Position numbers and translations under genes: made by a program. Below, in pieces: positions 47,985-58,315 of a DNA stretch of 64,000 bases (its first letter is position 1; the number at the start of each line of letters is the position of its first letter). The notes below the pieces were generated by a model. That model was not told the DNA's origin, did no database searches, and saw only the letters and a list, made by a program, of their open reading frames with translations. Origin of the DNA: Phialocephala subalpina (Eukaryota; Ascomycota; Leotiomycetes; Helotiales; Mollisiaceae); the NCBI GenBank assembly GCA_900073065.1, contig FJOG01000006.1, forward strand, positions 2,061,343 through 2,125,342, written 5' to 3'.

Positions 47985-49929
47985 TCACCCATGCATAGTG
48001 AGATTCATCCTCAGACTCGGCACTCTTGCCTCCACCACCTTTCCACCATACCCATCCCTCATAAACACAAACCGATCAAGCGACTCACCACCATAATACA
48101 ACGCGTCTCCTGTCCACCACGCCACACACTGACTTGGCTTCTCGTCCCAACTCGGCAACTCAGACTCGTACCCCTCATCCAAAGTATCATATTGCAATCT
48201 CCAATCCTCTTCAATCATCTTCTTCCCTTCAACTTCAACTTCTTTCCAGACATCGGTAGGGTAAAGTCTCATCTCATCCGACAATTTCCCCAAGCTTACA
48301 GGTTGAGAGTTATAGAAAGTCTTGATGGCATCCAACATATCAGTCCCATTCAGACTCAGATTCTTCAACTGCAATCCAGGTCCATCATCAATTCCCACCA
48401 CCATCTCTCCCAATCCACCAGTATAAGACCCAACGTAGACTTCAGCAGCTTTTCTCGTCTCATCTTCCACAATAGGTATTACAGTCCGCAGTAATGCCCG
48501 CGCTAGGGGCATCTGAGCCTCTGTCCCTCTGGCGCCAGCTGTCAAAACCACATACCCAATTCCATACTGATCGATCACACCCATAGTGGCTTCATAACCG
48601 TAGGCTGCACCGCCTTTTGTGTAGATGTCGATTGTATGTGGATGTTCAAGCGTTGGATTTTGGGTACGGAAGATCTCCTAGGGACGACCCACTAGAGTGG
48701 TGAGTTGGGTGGTTGTGGATAGAGGCTTGAGCCAGGCATGAATTTGAGCACGGGTGAGGAGTTTCGGATCAGGTGAGATGAGATCAACAATAAGGGAAGA
48801 GATGTCGCGGGCGCTGGAGTAGAGACCGCCGCCGCTGGAGGGAGTTAGTCTTGATTCTTTGTTCGAAGTGGGGAGGGACATTGAGTAAGCTTCACTTACG
48901 GAGCATTGTCGCTATAGTCAGCACCCCAACTGTTATCACCAGGTGGGATGACTGCTTTTCCATCCACTCCTGGAGAAACGCCTGTATTCGTCATGTTCAA
49001 TGGAATCAAAATCTCCTCATTCAACAGCTGCGAATAATTCTTCCCAGTTGCCACCTCCATTGCATACGAAAGTATCGTGAAAGCAAGAGATGAATACACT
49101 GGTCTCAAGTTTGGTGCGGCTAGAGGATGCGAACTTTTGAAGTTTTCAAGAAGCTCTAGTTTCGAGTTAGCGATATGTGAAGGGATATGGAAGGGAGGAT
49201 TAACGCTGTTTAGTGCAGCCAGGATTCAGTCCTATGATTCCACAGTTTAGAAATGCAGAGTCTGGAAGGTGTGGGAAGCCATGAGATTCAAAGAGCGGAA
49301 TCAGGTAGTAGATCTCTGGATAGCCAACTGCGAGTCTCGTCAGCCTTGGTGATAATCCAAGCGCAAGTTTCGGCATAGTAAGAGCGAGTGATTGAAACTT
49401 ACAAGTTGGCGGCATTCCCGAAAGATGATCTCCCAATGCTCCCAACGTGATGTCCTCCCACCTGATTGGACTATCATGGCTCTTCAATTCAGGCAAGTAC
49501 TTCGTAACTGGATCCTCAAGATTCAATCCCGTCTTCAAGAGAAGCAAATCCGTGAACACTTTCGAAATAGATCCAATCAGATACTGGCTATCCCCATCAA
49601 CATGTCTCGTTCCATTCATGTTGCCAGTGGCAAGGTGATGGTATTCCCAAAGAGTAGCTGAGGGGTGGTGGGTATCGATGGAGACGAGAGCAATGGAGAA
49701 TTAGATGTTGAGTACAGTCCAGGAGACAGCGAGGTCTCCTGCCACTGCAGCATCGAAGGTGGATTTAAGGAACGAGGTTGCGTTTTTGAGTGCGTCTGAG
49801 GTAGAGAGGGTTGTTGGACGAGGCAATAGAGGTCCATCTGGTGGACATAGGGCTGCCGTTGTCAGGCTCGAGAAGGTGAGGGTTGAGAGTGAGGAGAAAC
49901 GAAAATTTCGCAAGAAGAAATTTACACAT
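47985..49929 (-). pseudogene. Broken secreted serine hydrolase, beta-lactamase fold
   Basis: The remains read through nearly the full length of a fungal beta-lactamase/penicillin-binding-protein-like hydrolase. They include CPPDGPLLPRPTTLS, the SxxK motif in YLIGSISKVF, GDHLSGMPPT, GLNPGCTKQ, RPVYSSLAFTILSYAME, NNSWGADYSDNAP-type sequence, a GGGLYSSARDI stretch, and a C-terminal domain ending at 47985. Three clean introns can still be placed. Three lesions are seen. A likely start (ATG at 49929, hydrophobic MCKFLLAKFSFLL) is out of frame with the mature part. A TAA lies at 49701-49703 in WTVLNI*FSIAL. A TAG at 48678-48680 replaces the expected Trp in GRPWEIF. Both stops fit G:C to A:T change, though Gln in the first case is only a guess. 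Confidence 0.82.
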
Positions 49930-50774
49930 TGTGCTAGAACCTCAGGGGTTGATTCTATAGACTGAACGAGTGTGAACTGATGGCGGGTCCCAACTTTAGG
50001 ATATATATGCCTTGGAGTACCATCGCGATCTCTGTCATCTTTTCCACGGAGCAAGGAACTTCGCATTCAACAGCATTCAACACGATATATTTCATTCCGT
50101 GTACCGCCTCTTAGCGGATGTACAAAAATGCCAAGGAGCTTGAGGATGATGATTTCAGCAGATGTTGTACACAGCCAAGAATGGATCGTCTGCTCACCAT
50201 CACCTTATAACCAGATGCGATGAGTCTCGTTCAGTGACGCGGCCACTCATCGGGTCAGGACAAGCATTTTCGAATGATCGTAAAGAGTATACCAGCCAAC
50301 CACCGACTGCATTTGCCACCATGCCACCCAAGTCGTTGCCTACCCCGGACGAACATGCCCCCGAATGCTTACTCAGGGGCTGTGTATTGCAAGTGAGCGC
50401 TTAAGCTTAGCGAGCTTTGAGCATGACATTTGACTTCGCCTTCACGTTCGAAATCATATCAAGTTATAATTCAAACTGAAAGTGATTTAAATCAAATATA
50501 TGAATACTAGTAGGAGATTCAGTAGCATTGTCGGTTTCGCAAAGAATCTATTGTTGATGAACTTTATGTTTTTGAATATCGAAATGCGGGGTAGGTGCGG
50601 GGTACTGAAGGCCTGGAACAAGTGGATGACGTGCTGGAGATTTAGCGATCCAGCGCTGAAGAGAATGAATGAACCCCATGACTTCGATCGCTAAATTCAT
50701 AGGGAGGCCTGCTGGAACTTCAGGGTTTGAAGTTAGCTAGCATTCTTTATCGTGTCCCATAATTGCATTATTCA
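49930..50774. other. Intergenic, nothing recognised
   Basis: About 850 bp between two broken genes; no coding sequence or repeat is supported. Confidence 0.5.
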
Positions 50775-51509
50775 TCACCCAATGTCCATTACACATTTTT
50801 CAACTCGCCTAGTCTTCACAATAGCACCATCCCAATTGATAAAGCAAAACCTACAACGACGGCCTTTGTCAGCAGCCACTCCTCTCTCCTCGTAGCTTCG
50901 CCCGTAAATTGCACTGGCATGGCACTTGTCCCTGTCGCTGTGTCGGTCGTGGGTAGTCGGACCTCCGCCTAGAAAGCTTAAGATGATATTCCCCAATCTT
51001 GTAATTGAAGTGCTTCCATAAATGACTTTTGTTGCACCGGCAGCAAGATATATTACTTCTCCAGAAACGGTGGCAGCTTGAGCCCCCCCTGTAATTGTCT
51101 GGCCTCCAATTACTGAATTACCGTCTGCATTGAGAGAAGCAGTCGCGGTACCAGTCACGAAGGATCCCTGAGGATTGGCGGTGATGGTCTGCACGTTGAC
51201 GATAATTGAAGGTGGAAGGGGGACTGCGTTTCCCGCCTAGCTGGGAACCGCTGAAGATATAGGCTGAGGCTGAGTTAATCCGCCAGATAGTTGGAGAGGA
51301 ATCTGAGTGGCTCCGGGTGAGGTTGAGGTTGCTGCTTGAGACGGAGACGATCCACCACCAGTAGCAGCTGGCAGGGGTATTGTGCCGATCTCAGGGACTG
51401 ATGTTCGTAGTCGGTGCGTGGATCACCGTAGGTTTGGAAGTGATTGAGCTCGGGATCTGAGTCGTTCCTTCACTTGAGCGATACGACGTGGTATTAGGTA
51501 AAGAACCAT
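50775..51509 (-). pseudogene. Broken Ser/Thr/Gly-rich surface-protein gene, split by a TIR element
   Basis: Minus-strand sequence reads as a repetitive secreted or wall-type protein (TTQIPSSITSKPTVI, then GGGSSPSQAATSTSPGATQ and QTITANPQGSFVTGTA), but it is interrupted. A frameshift lies near 51390-51410. A TAG at 51237-51239 falls between AVPS and AGNAVPLPPS, where Trp is likely. The 5' part is cut off at 51510 by the 740-bp inverted-repeat element. Sequence beyond the element (from 52254) may continue the frame for about 12 codons. The 3' part up to 50775 is open, but its tail (THDRHSDRDKCHASA) looks out of frame or intronic. The family cannot be named. Confidence 0.6.
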
Positions 51510-51511
51510 TA

Positions 51512-52251
51512 AGTTCACCCCCCTGACCTTGGGCCACCTTTTACACCAAAAACACCGATTTTTAGCCTTTATTATCTCCACGAATAATTATTATAAATAC
51601 TTAAAATTAAAGAATTGTATTTTTTATATACAAACTACAAAAGTTACTAAATCTTTTTTAAATTTAAATTACGTAATATTTTTTAATTAAACTTGGAAAA
51701 AATTGTATACTAATTTTATACTTTTTTAAATTTTAATAACTTTTTGTAATAATTACTAGTAAAAGATTTTTTTAATAAAAATTATATTCTATTATATAAA
51801 GATTCGAATTATAGAGTTATATAAAAAGTTACTAATTAGTTTAGTTTTTATTAAATATTAAAAAAATCCCATATAAAAATTTTATATAGGAGTTTTTATT
51901 ATTATTAATAAAAAACCTTAAATATTTAGCCGCTATTAATATACTAATATAATAAATATAAATATAAATTTTTATTATAATATAACGATAATTAAAGAAG
52001 TTATTAGAAATATTTAAAATTTTGAAATTTGTATATAAATTATATAGGAAATTATTTTTCGATTTTCGAGACTTAATTAAAAAGTTTAAAAAAGTTTAAT
52101 CAAAAAAGCGAAATTTTGTGATCATGTTTTAAGTTTAAAATATATCATATATTAATTTTTAAGTAATTTTATTAATTGTTCGTGGAAATAATAAAGGTTA
52201 AAAATCGGCGTTTTTGGTGTAAAAGGGTGGCCCAGGTCAGGGGGGTGAACT
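51512..52251. mobile_element. RIP-degraded TIR element with TA target-site duplication
   Basis: The two ends are inverted repeats of about 80 bp starting AGTTCACCCCCCTGACC, flanked by TA on both sides (51510-51511 and 52252-52253). That is the Tc1/mariner/pogo pattern of fungal elements such as Fot1. The 580-bp middle is nearly pure A+T with no open frame. Apart from one shifted base, the TIR mismatches (ACACCG/ACGCCG, TTAGCC/TTAACC, TATCTCC/TATTTCC, GAATAAT/GAACAAT) are all transitions, as RIP makes. It is non-autonomous: either a MITE or a full element reduced by deletion. It sits inside the surface-protein pseudogene. Confidence 0.88.
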
Positions 52252-52253
52252 TA

Positions 52254-53891
52254 GCCCATCTTTCATCTATATAATGACTCAAGATTAGCATTGATGCTGA
52301 TTGAAAGGATCAGGGGGTACATACGCAGGGCAGAGGCAACATCACAAGCCACCAAAAGCAGACAGAAGTTTAATCGACAAACTCTTCGAGGGCGACATAA
52401 CGAAAAAAAGTGTAACACTTTAGGAGAGAGATGCTAATTCGGGGAGACAACCGCTTTAGATATCAAAAGACCCCACTATGATGAGCAAGCCTCTACGTTC
52501 ACGATCACAGTCAGTTATGATCGCACCAATTCGTGTATGTTTTAACATGGACAAAGCCATTCTATGTAAGGCTTCGAAGTCAACGGACGTGACCAATGAT
52601 CTTGAAGCAAGGTGTCATTAAGGCTGAAGAAGTGTCTTGGAAATCCCCATCTTGTGGTTTATCGATACAAACGAGTAAAGCCCGCATTTTAAAGTTATTT
52701 GAATCCTTGACGCTTGACACCTAAGTTTCCTGTGAATAGTCCTTCGATTAGCGTGGAAATATTGAACCTCACTTTGGCACTTTTGAAGGGCAAAAGCGCC
52801 TAGGAACCATTGAAGTTCGTGGGAGGGAAATTAGACCGATTCAAAGGACCTTAAACTGCCAAGAAAAGTTTGTTGCCATGATTGACGCCACAAGCCTAGA
52901 GCTGAACGTAGACAAAGCCCAAATGGAGGGGTGTGGCCAGCATCGCGACTGGCCCTATCAAGCGGAAGGCCAAATTTGTTTAGCCTATCTTTCAATTTGA
53001 ACGCACATGCATGATGCAATCTGTTGTGAGGGTCCTGAGGGAATAAGTAAAAGAAGGCTGTCAGTTCAGTGCTTCCACGAGTAGTGAGTGGTTTGAGGCT
53101 CTCCCAACTCGATTCCTGTCTCGGACTCTCGGACAAGAATCTCCTTGGTCGCTTGCTCAGGGGGTTGAGAATTCAATAACCGAAGACTCGCTTGTGGGGG
53201 GATCACTGTATTCCAACGATGCTCACTGAAGTTTCATGGCAATGGTCGCTAATCTGCAGCGCTTCAATGCAAGCTGCGCCTTGAAGTCTTTCGACCATTC
53301 GCACATTGTTCCCCTCCACAGAGGCCATTCTGAACATAGTTTTACCTTGATCCATTGAGATCCAAACGAACACCGCTATTTATGAACTTCATTCACGCGG
53401 AAGATGTCGACTTCGAGGTCCACACCTTCGAAACCTGATCGACAGAGATAAGATTCTCCGTGAAATAGAGATTGATGGCAAACAAAAGTACCTTACAGAC
53501 TTGAAAAATTCTTCGCTCTGCACGAATTCATCTTTGAGTAAGACGATCTTTCCAACAGAAAGATTGCACGAAGCGAGTGAACCCCCTTTCTGAGGCCTTG
53601 CACGTGATCACATCGCGTTCTTTGACAGCAAAATTGGAATATTGGAGGTGGAAATAAGCCTTGCCAAGATTAGATGAGGCAACGGACATCTGATCAAAAT
53701 ATATCAGTTGAGAGCGCTTCGTATGAGACCTGTTCAATGAAATGCAATAACACGACGCCACGCTGAAAGCCACGCTGAAAAAAGCAACCCACGAGGCTTG
53801 AGGCTGGAATACGGAGGTAACACCGTGACCTCTCCCTTCAGCCCTTCTCTCTGTTGCCATCCTCCTTCACGACAACAACAGAATCTTCAAC
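52254..53891. other. Intergenic, nothing recognised
   Basis: About 1.6 kb. Minus-strand frames at 52831-53136 and 53528-53860 are not convincing. No repeat was seen. Confidence 0.45.
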
Positions 53892-54815
53892 ATGAGGGCG
53901 ACAGCTCAGGTCCTTGCCGTCGCTGCCTTGTTCAGCGTCGCAAACTCCGCACCAGCAACAGATCCAACATCGTTCTGGCAATCGGGCTTCTACGACACTT
54001 GCGCAATCACCAACTGCTTCGTCCCCATCACAAATAGCTACCCATGCGAAATAAACGACAACTCCTGCGTCTGCACAACCTCCGGCTTCGTCTCACAAGT
54101 TGCATCCTGTCTCGCGACAAGCTGCTCCCCGATCGTCGCTAGCACATACAACACTTACAGCTCGAACTGCGCTTCAACAGGCTACGGCCTCGCCTTGACC
54201 AAGACTCAATTCCTGTCCGCAGCTGGAGCGCTAGAGACCTGGTTGTCCGCGAATTTCTGGAATTTTTATCCAGCGTGTGCGAATACTGGGTGTTTGAGTC
54301 CGTTGACGGCAGAGTCGGGTTGTGATATAAGTAATAACGAATGTGTGTGCTCGAATGCGACACTCATGACTTCTATGGCGGGGTGTATAGGGAAGGCGTG
54401 TTCAAGTACTAGCATTTCGGGTACATATAGTCTTTATCAGACTGCATGTTCGTCGAATGGAGGGTATAGCATTGCGTTGACGAGCGCGCAGTGGGAGGCT
54501 GCTGCTGGATCTGGATCTGGGTCAGGGACTGTAACCTCGTCGATAGCGTCTAGTAGTGGAAGCACGGTTGTGCAGGTAGCGGGGACTTCAAAGACGACGT
54601 CTGCAGGTACGACTTTTTCCACGCCTGTACCGTCGTCTGCTGACACTTCAGCTTCTTCCTCGACAACTGCTCAGAACTCGACTCCATCAACGACGCCTTC
54701 GAGTGGTGGAGGAGGCTTCACAGAAGACCAGAAGATTGCGCTTGGGGTTGGCCTTGGAATGGGATTGCCCGCGATTGTCCTCGCAGCTGTGGGAATTTGC
54801 TACAAGAGGAATTGA
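53892..54815 (+). CDS. Double CFEM-like Cys-rich cell-surface protein
   Basis: Intronless, 307 residues. A signal peptide (MRATAQVLAVAALFSVANSA) is followed by two tandem modules of about 80-90 residues, each with eight Cys in a CFEM-like spacing. The first runs from CAITNCFVP through CEINDNSCVC to CLATSCSP. The second runs from CANTGCLSP through CDISNNECVC to CIGKACSS. A Gly/Ser/Thr-rich stalk follows. A hydrophobic segment (IALGVGLGMGLPAIVLAAVG) with CYKRN behind it anchors the protein, so it is a type I membrane protein rather than GPI-anchored. CFEM proteins bind haem or act in adhesion and host interaction. The haem-ligand Asp found in iron-scavenging members is not clearly present, so the function stays open. 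Codon use shifts from C-ending in the first half to T/G-ending in the second. Confidence 0.82.
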   Translation: MRATAQVLAVAALFSVANSAPATDPTSFWQSGFYDTCAITNCFVPITNSYPCEINDNSCVCTTSGFVSQVASCLATSCSPIVASTYNTYSSNCASTGYGLALTKTQFLSAAGALETWLSANFWNFYPACANTGCLSPLTAESGCDISNNECVCSNATLMTSMAGCIGKACSSTSISGTYSLYQTACSSNGGYSIALTSAQWEAAAGSGSGSGTVTSSIASSSGSTVVQVAGTSKTTSAGTTFSTPVPSSADTSASSSTTAQNSTPSTTPSSGGGGFTEDQKIALGVGLGMGLPAIVLAAVGICYKRN

Positions 54816-55277
54816 AGCGATGGCGATGGCGATTGCTGGTTGTATAAAGTAATTCGGCGTGTATTGGTAATGAATATAGCAGAAAGTATTGGTTTGCAGA
54901 CTCTGGAATCTTTGTTTACTTTCTTTACTACCTAGAGACTTGTATAGCTCTAAGTATACAGTCCTTTCATCTTATGTTGTATTTAGAGAGGATGAGATCC
55001 CTCTTTAGGAATGGCTCTTTACGGTTATTGAAGCACTTCTCCAAATCACATTTGAAAGCCGAGATGTATGTTCATAGTAAATTGTACATCTGCCGCAAAG
55101 AGTTGAAATGCTCCAAGAGTATGTTCTTCCCGACCATCCAATTCTCTTCGTGAGGTCCTGATCCTTTAGATCCTCGTATATAGGCCATCAACCAGGAGAT
55201 CCGGACATCACGTCGTACCCGACTTATCCGTGCCTTATATCTCTTGCACGCCGTTACAAAATGTTTCATTATTCATT
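54816..55277. other. Intergenic between convergent genes
   Basis: A short gap of about 460 bp with no gene or repeat recognised. Confidence 0.5.
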
Positions 55278-56483
55278 TCAAACAAGCACTGAATACTCAG
55301 GCGCAGAAAGCCCAAGCATATCCCCAAGACGACATTGAAAATTTCTCTTGTCCCACTCGCCATCTATCCCTGCCGTAGTAAATGCATACTTGCATACCTC
55401 TCGGAAGTATTCATCTATTGGTTTCTCATAATCTGCGAGATGAGCAGCGTCGTTTGAGAGCAGCCCCAGAAGACCAACCACTTTGTCTCTGGGATTGAAG
55501 CACTGTTGCCCCGCGAATTGTATAATAAGAGCATAAAGATTAGGTGGTTTCATGCGCCCCACAAGATCGGCTGATCGTCCTGCATCCTTGAGGGGAAGCT
55601 TCCTCTGTTCTCTCTCCATTACGAACTTGACCCAGTTCTCATCGTATTCATGTGTCCCCTGAAGGCTGTGTGCATATGATTGAAATCGAATTGGGAAACT
55701 GCCAGCGAAGAGACCGACATTCACGATGTCTTGCCAAGGTAGAAACACGTTTCCCCATCCCACAAGAATATCTTTGGCGAGGATGATCTCCTGCACAATC
55801 CATAATCGGGACCAGTATTTCAATCTCGCAAAGATGTCGAGCATGTCTCTCAAATGCTGTGGAAGTGGTGGCGGTCCTATGGCGAATGGAATAGAGGGCG
55901 TGGCATGCCCAATGCAGATTGCTTGCATGACATCGACGCTACGATCGCTTTCACGGCCCAGCCAAGAGATCATGAGATCTGTATTCGAGAATATCAGTCC
56001 CATCATACGTACTTGATGATTCCGCTCAGCAAAACAAGTTTGGTCTATACAGATCGAATCGATCCAGAAGTACTCGCATTCTGCTGCTTTGCGAGAAAGT
56101 CCATGAGGTCGTAACTTTTTCGGCAGTGGCGGATCCCTTGGTCTGTTGCGGGCTCTCAGTATAAGAATGGATTGCAGTGCTTGGTAAATGTTTTCCCGCA
56201 ATTGAAATTTTTGCCCATCTAAATATATCGTATACTGTGGCGGGTCTTCTCCCCAAGTGTACGATATCGCAATATATACTGGACATTCCGATATGCGAAA
56301 GACGTGGAGCCGACCTCGTATCTCGCCATCCTCTGTTCTGGCGAATGTAACAAGCCTAAACTCAGCCGCATTGTGATCAAGCGCCTTATAGTGGTGAGAC
56401 TGGGCAGAAGCCATATTGCTGATCGAAATCTTGTCCTTCATTCCATTTGAGCGGCTGTATAGGAGATTGGGCTCGAGCACCAT
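55278..56483 (-). CDS. HET-domain protein
   Basis: Intronless, 401 residues. The HET signature is complete: YIAISYTWGEDPPQ, then CEYFWIDSICIDQTCFAERNHQ, VRMMGLIFSNTDLMISWLG and LKYWSRLWIVQEIILAKDI, followed by the family's NPRDKVVGLLGLLSN. The start at 56483 gives a short leader; an internal Met (MASAQSHHYK) is an equally good start. There is no signal peptide or membrane segment. It is short for a HET protein (many exceed 600 residues), so it consists mostly of the domain with little C-terminal extension. Expected role: heterokaryon incompatibility or programmed cell death. A HET fragment lies 870 bp upstream on the same strand. Confidence 0.9.
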   Translation of the reverse strand: MVLEPNLLYSRSNGMKDKISISNMASAQSHHYKALDHNAAEFRLVTFARTEDGEIRGRLHVFRISECPVYIAISYTWGEDPPQYTIYLDGQKFQLRENIYQALQSILILRARNRPRDPPLPKKLRPHGLSRKAAECEYFWIDSICIDQTCFAERNHQVRMMGLIFSNTDLMISWLGRESDRSVDVMQAICIGHATPSIPFAIGPPPLPQHLRDMLDIFARLKYWSRLWIVQEIILAKDILVGWGNVFLPWQDIVNVGLFAGSFPIRFQSYAHSLQGTHEYDENWVKFVMEREQRKLPLKDAGRSADLVGRMKPPNLYALIIQFAGQQCFNPRDKVVGLLGLLSNDAAHLADYEKPIDEYFREVCKYAFTTAGIDGEWDKRNFQCRLGDMLGLSAPEYSVLV

Positions 56484-57350
56484 AGTAGTCAGATGAGGAG
56501 AGGAGAGAAGAGAAGATAGTGGAGAAGCTCGGCTAAATATTCAGCTGCATGACCATGTGCATGTGGCACAGAGTTATCCTGTCTGTTCAGCTGCGGCCAG
56601 GTCGGCATGGCCCGTGCACATTGATTTTCGCTTAATTCTAGCCAATCACAGAGCGGGATTTCCCTCTAAAATTGATCAATTATACCTTCATCTATGCCAT
56701 GCATTAAAACAACCACGTATCTTATATAAAGAAACGTCGCACTGCTTACAGCCATAGCAGCTCTCGCGTATAGAGCTCTTCCTGCCTTGATTCGATGTAA
56801 TTTGAGCTAATGCAACTCGTTTTTGGGCCGGTCTTCTAATCTTAGTCCATTACAATATACACATAGCCCTTTTCTACCTAATTTGACCTGCTTATGTGAC
56901 CCCTTTGGCACTTGATCTACTCCTTGGCTAAATCGTAATATTCTTTTCTTTGGCATATATTACCGTCCCTCCCTGTAACAGCGCAAAAAGAGATAAACTT
57001 CAGAAGCCCAAGTTCTATTTGCAATACTACATACAAGAATCTAAGACAGGGAAAGAAGAGGATCATAAGGAAGCTCTTGGCCTTATAGCCCTTGGCTTGC
57101 ACTAGTCCTATTGCTGCCTAGTGCTGCCTAGCGCTTTGTCCTCCTCGATCGTAACGTGCTATTCACGTGACTAGTAACGGTTTGGTTTTGAGCTCAAACC
57201 GAACCGTCACACTCCCTTTAGCTATAAGAACAGTAACTAATTGCCTCTGGAAGTCAGTTTAACTACAGAAGTTAATCTCCCTAGGCTCTGGCACCACTAT
57301 ATAAAGCAAGTAAATAACAGTTCATAAGAACCGTATATAATAGCCAGTGC
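56484..57350. other. Intergenic, nothing recognised
   Basis: About 870 bp, slightly AT-rich, without a supported gene. Confidence 0.5.
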
Positions 57351-57595
57351 TCAAGTGCCAATGTCCTCCACGCTCCACGTGTCGTAGCCTAGGGCTCGAA
57401 ACATAGAGTTGATAGCCTCTGCGAGCTCATTGTTGTTGGATTTATCAATACAACACGTATCAACCCAGAAGTATTGCAGGCCATCGTGTCTGGTTTGTTC
57501 TCCGCAGAGCCGAATCTTCTCGTATCCAACTTTGTTCTTTCTAGTGCCATCAATCAAGTCTTGATATGTGACCTCTTCTATATCCGCTCCCCATA
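57351..57595 (-). pseudogene. HET-domain gene fragment
   Basis: About 80 codons keep typical HET sequence (ADIEEVTYQDLIDGTRKNKV, then GLQYFWVDTCCIDKSNNNEL and AEAINSMFR). The fragment begins abruptly at an AT-rich block (57596-57745), where the start and the LS-TWG motif should be. It ends in ALGYDTWSVEDIGT just after MFR, where the family continues with WY. It is therefore a truncated relic. Its HET type differs from that of the complete gene at 55278. Confidence 0.75.
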
Positions 57596-57745
57596 AACTT
57601 AATAATTATTTCTTTTCTAATTTCTAAAGTTTTATTATTATTCGTTGGATATATATATATCGTTTTAATATAAAATAAAAAGATTAAAAAAATTATTAAA
57701 AAGAAAATTTAAGTTTTCTAACAATCCCAAAAATCCCGTTTTTAT
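57596..57745. repeat. Short AT-rich block
   Basis: This block is made of A and T runs with a TATATATATA stretch, and it cuts the HET fragment at its 5' side. Composition matches the RIP-like blocks at 1-350 and within 51512-52251. No inverted ends are visible. Confidence 0.55.
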
Positions 57746-58315
57746 TTACTCAATATATTCAAGCGTGCCGAGAATCTCCTTTAAGCTGAATCTCAAGGTT
57801 ATGTGGAGATCTTCAGTCGTGATATCATACTCTTCCTCGACCTCCGCGGATCGATCTTCTTCGGATAATGGTTCGGAGCGGCTAGATTGTGTGTTCTCCT
57901 GGTTGTGCGAGGTCGTTGCCACTCCTCCGTTCCCTCGACCGCGAAATATGACATCGTCGATAGAGTCGGAGGACGCGGCAGAAGTAGAGAGAAGTTGCGG
58001 TTCCTGGACCTAGTATATCAGTCAGCATACTGCATGTTCCAGAGCCCACGGCAGAACAGGACTTGCCTGGGTTGGTACTACATGTCCTGTGATAGCTCTA
58101 GTTGATTCAGGTTGGTTGCCATTTGAAGTCGTGAGGATACTGAGTGGTGACAAGTCTCTCCGGGCTACAGGGGATGACCAAGCATCCTCCACTCTAGCTC
58201 CCTCATCTTTCAAAAAGGCCGCGGTCTCATCTGGAGCTTCTCCTGTCGTAGGTGATATCGCGGGAGTGAATTCGGGGGCGAGAGGGTTGAGGTTCTCCGC
58301 TGTTGCTTCGAATGA
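57746..58315 (-). CDS. PAM2-motif protein of unknown function (5' end unresolved)
   Basis: Two exons, 58315-58067 and 58009-57746, joined by a 57-bp GC-AG intron (GCAAGT donor, GCTGAC branch). The first has ENLNPLAPEFTP about ten residues in, which fits the PAM2 consensus (LNxxAxEFxP) that binds the MLLE domain of poly(A)-binding protein. The rest is disordered and Ser/Glu/Thr-rich, with SSDSIDDVIFRGRGN and a final conserved-looking helix EDLHITLRFSLKEILGTLEY before the TAA. The frame stays open to 58456, but that extension is hydrophobic and pyrimidine-rich and reads like intron ending in TTTCAG at 58316. A first exon upstream was not found. A role in mRNA metabolism is inference from the motif. 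Confidence 0.55.
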
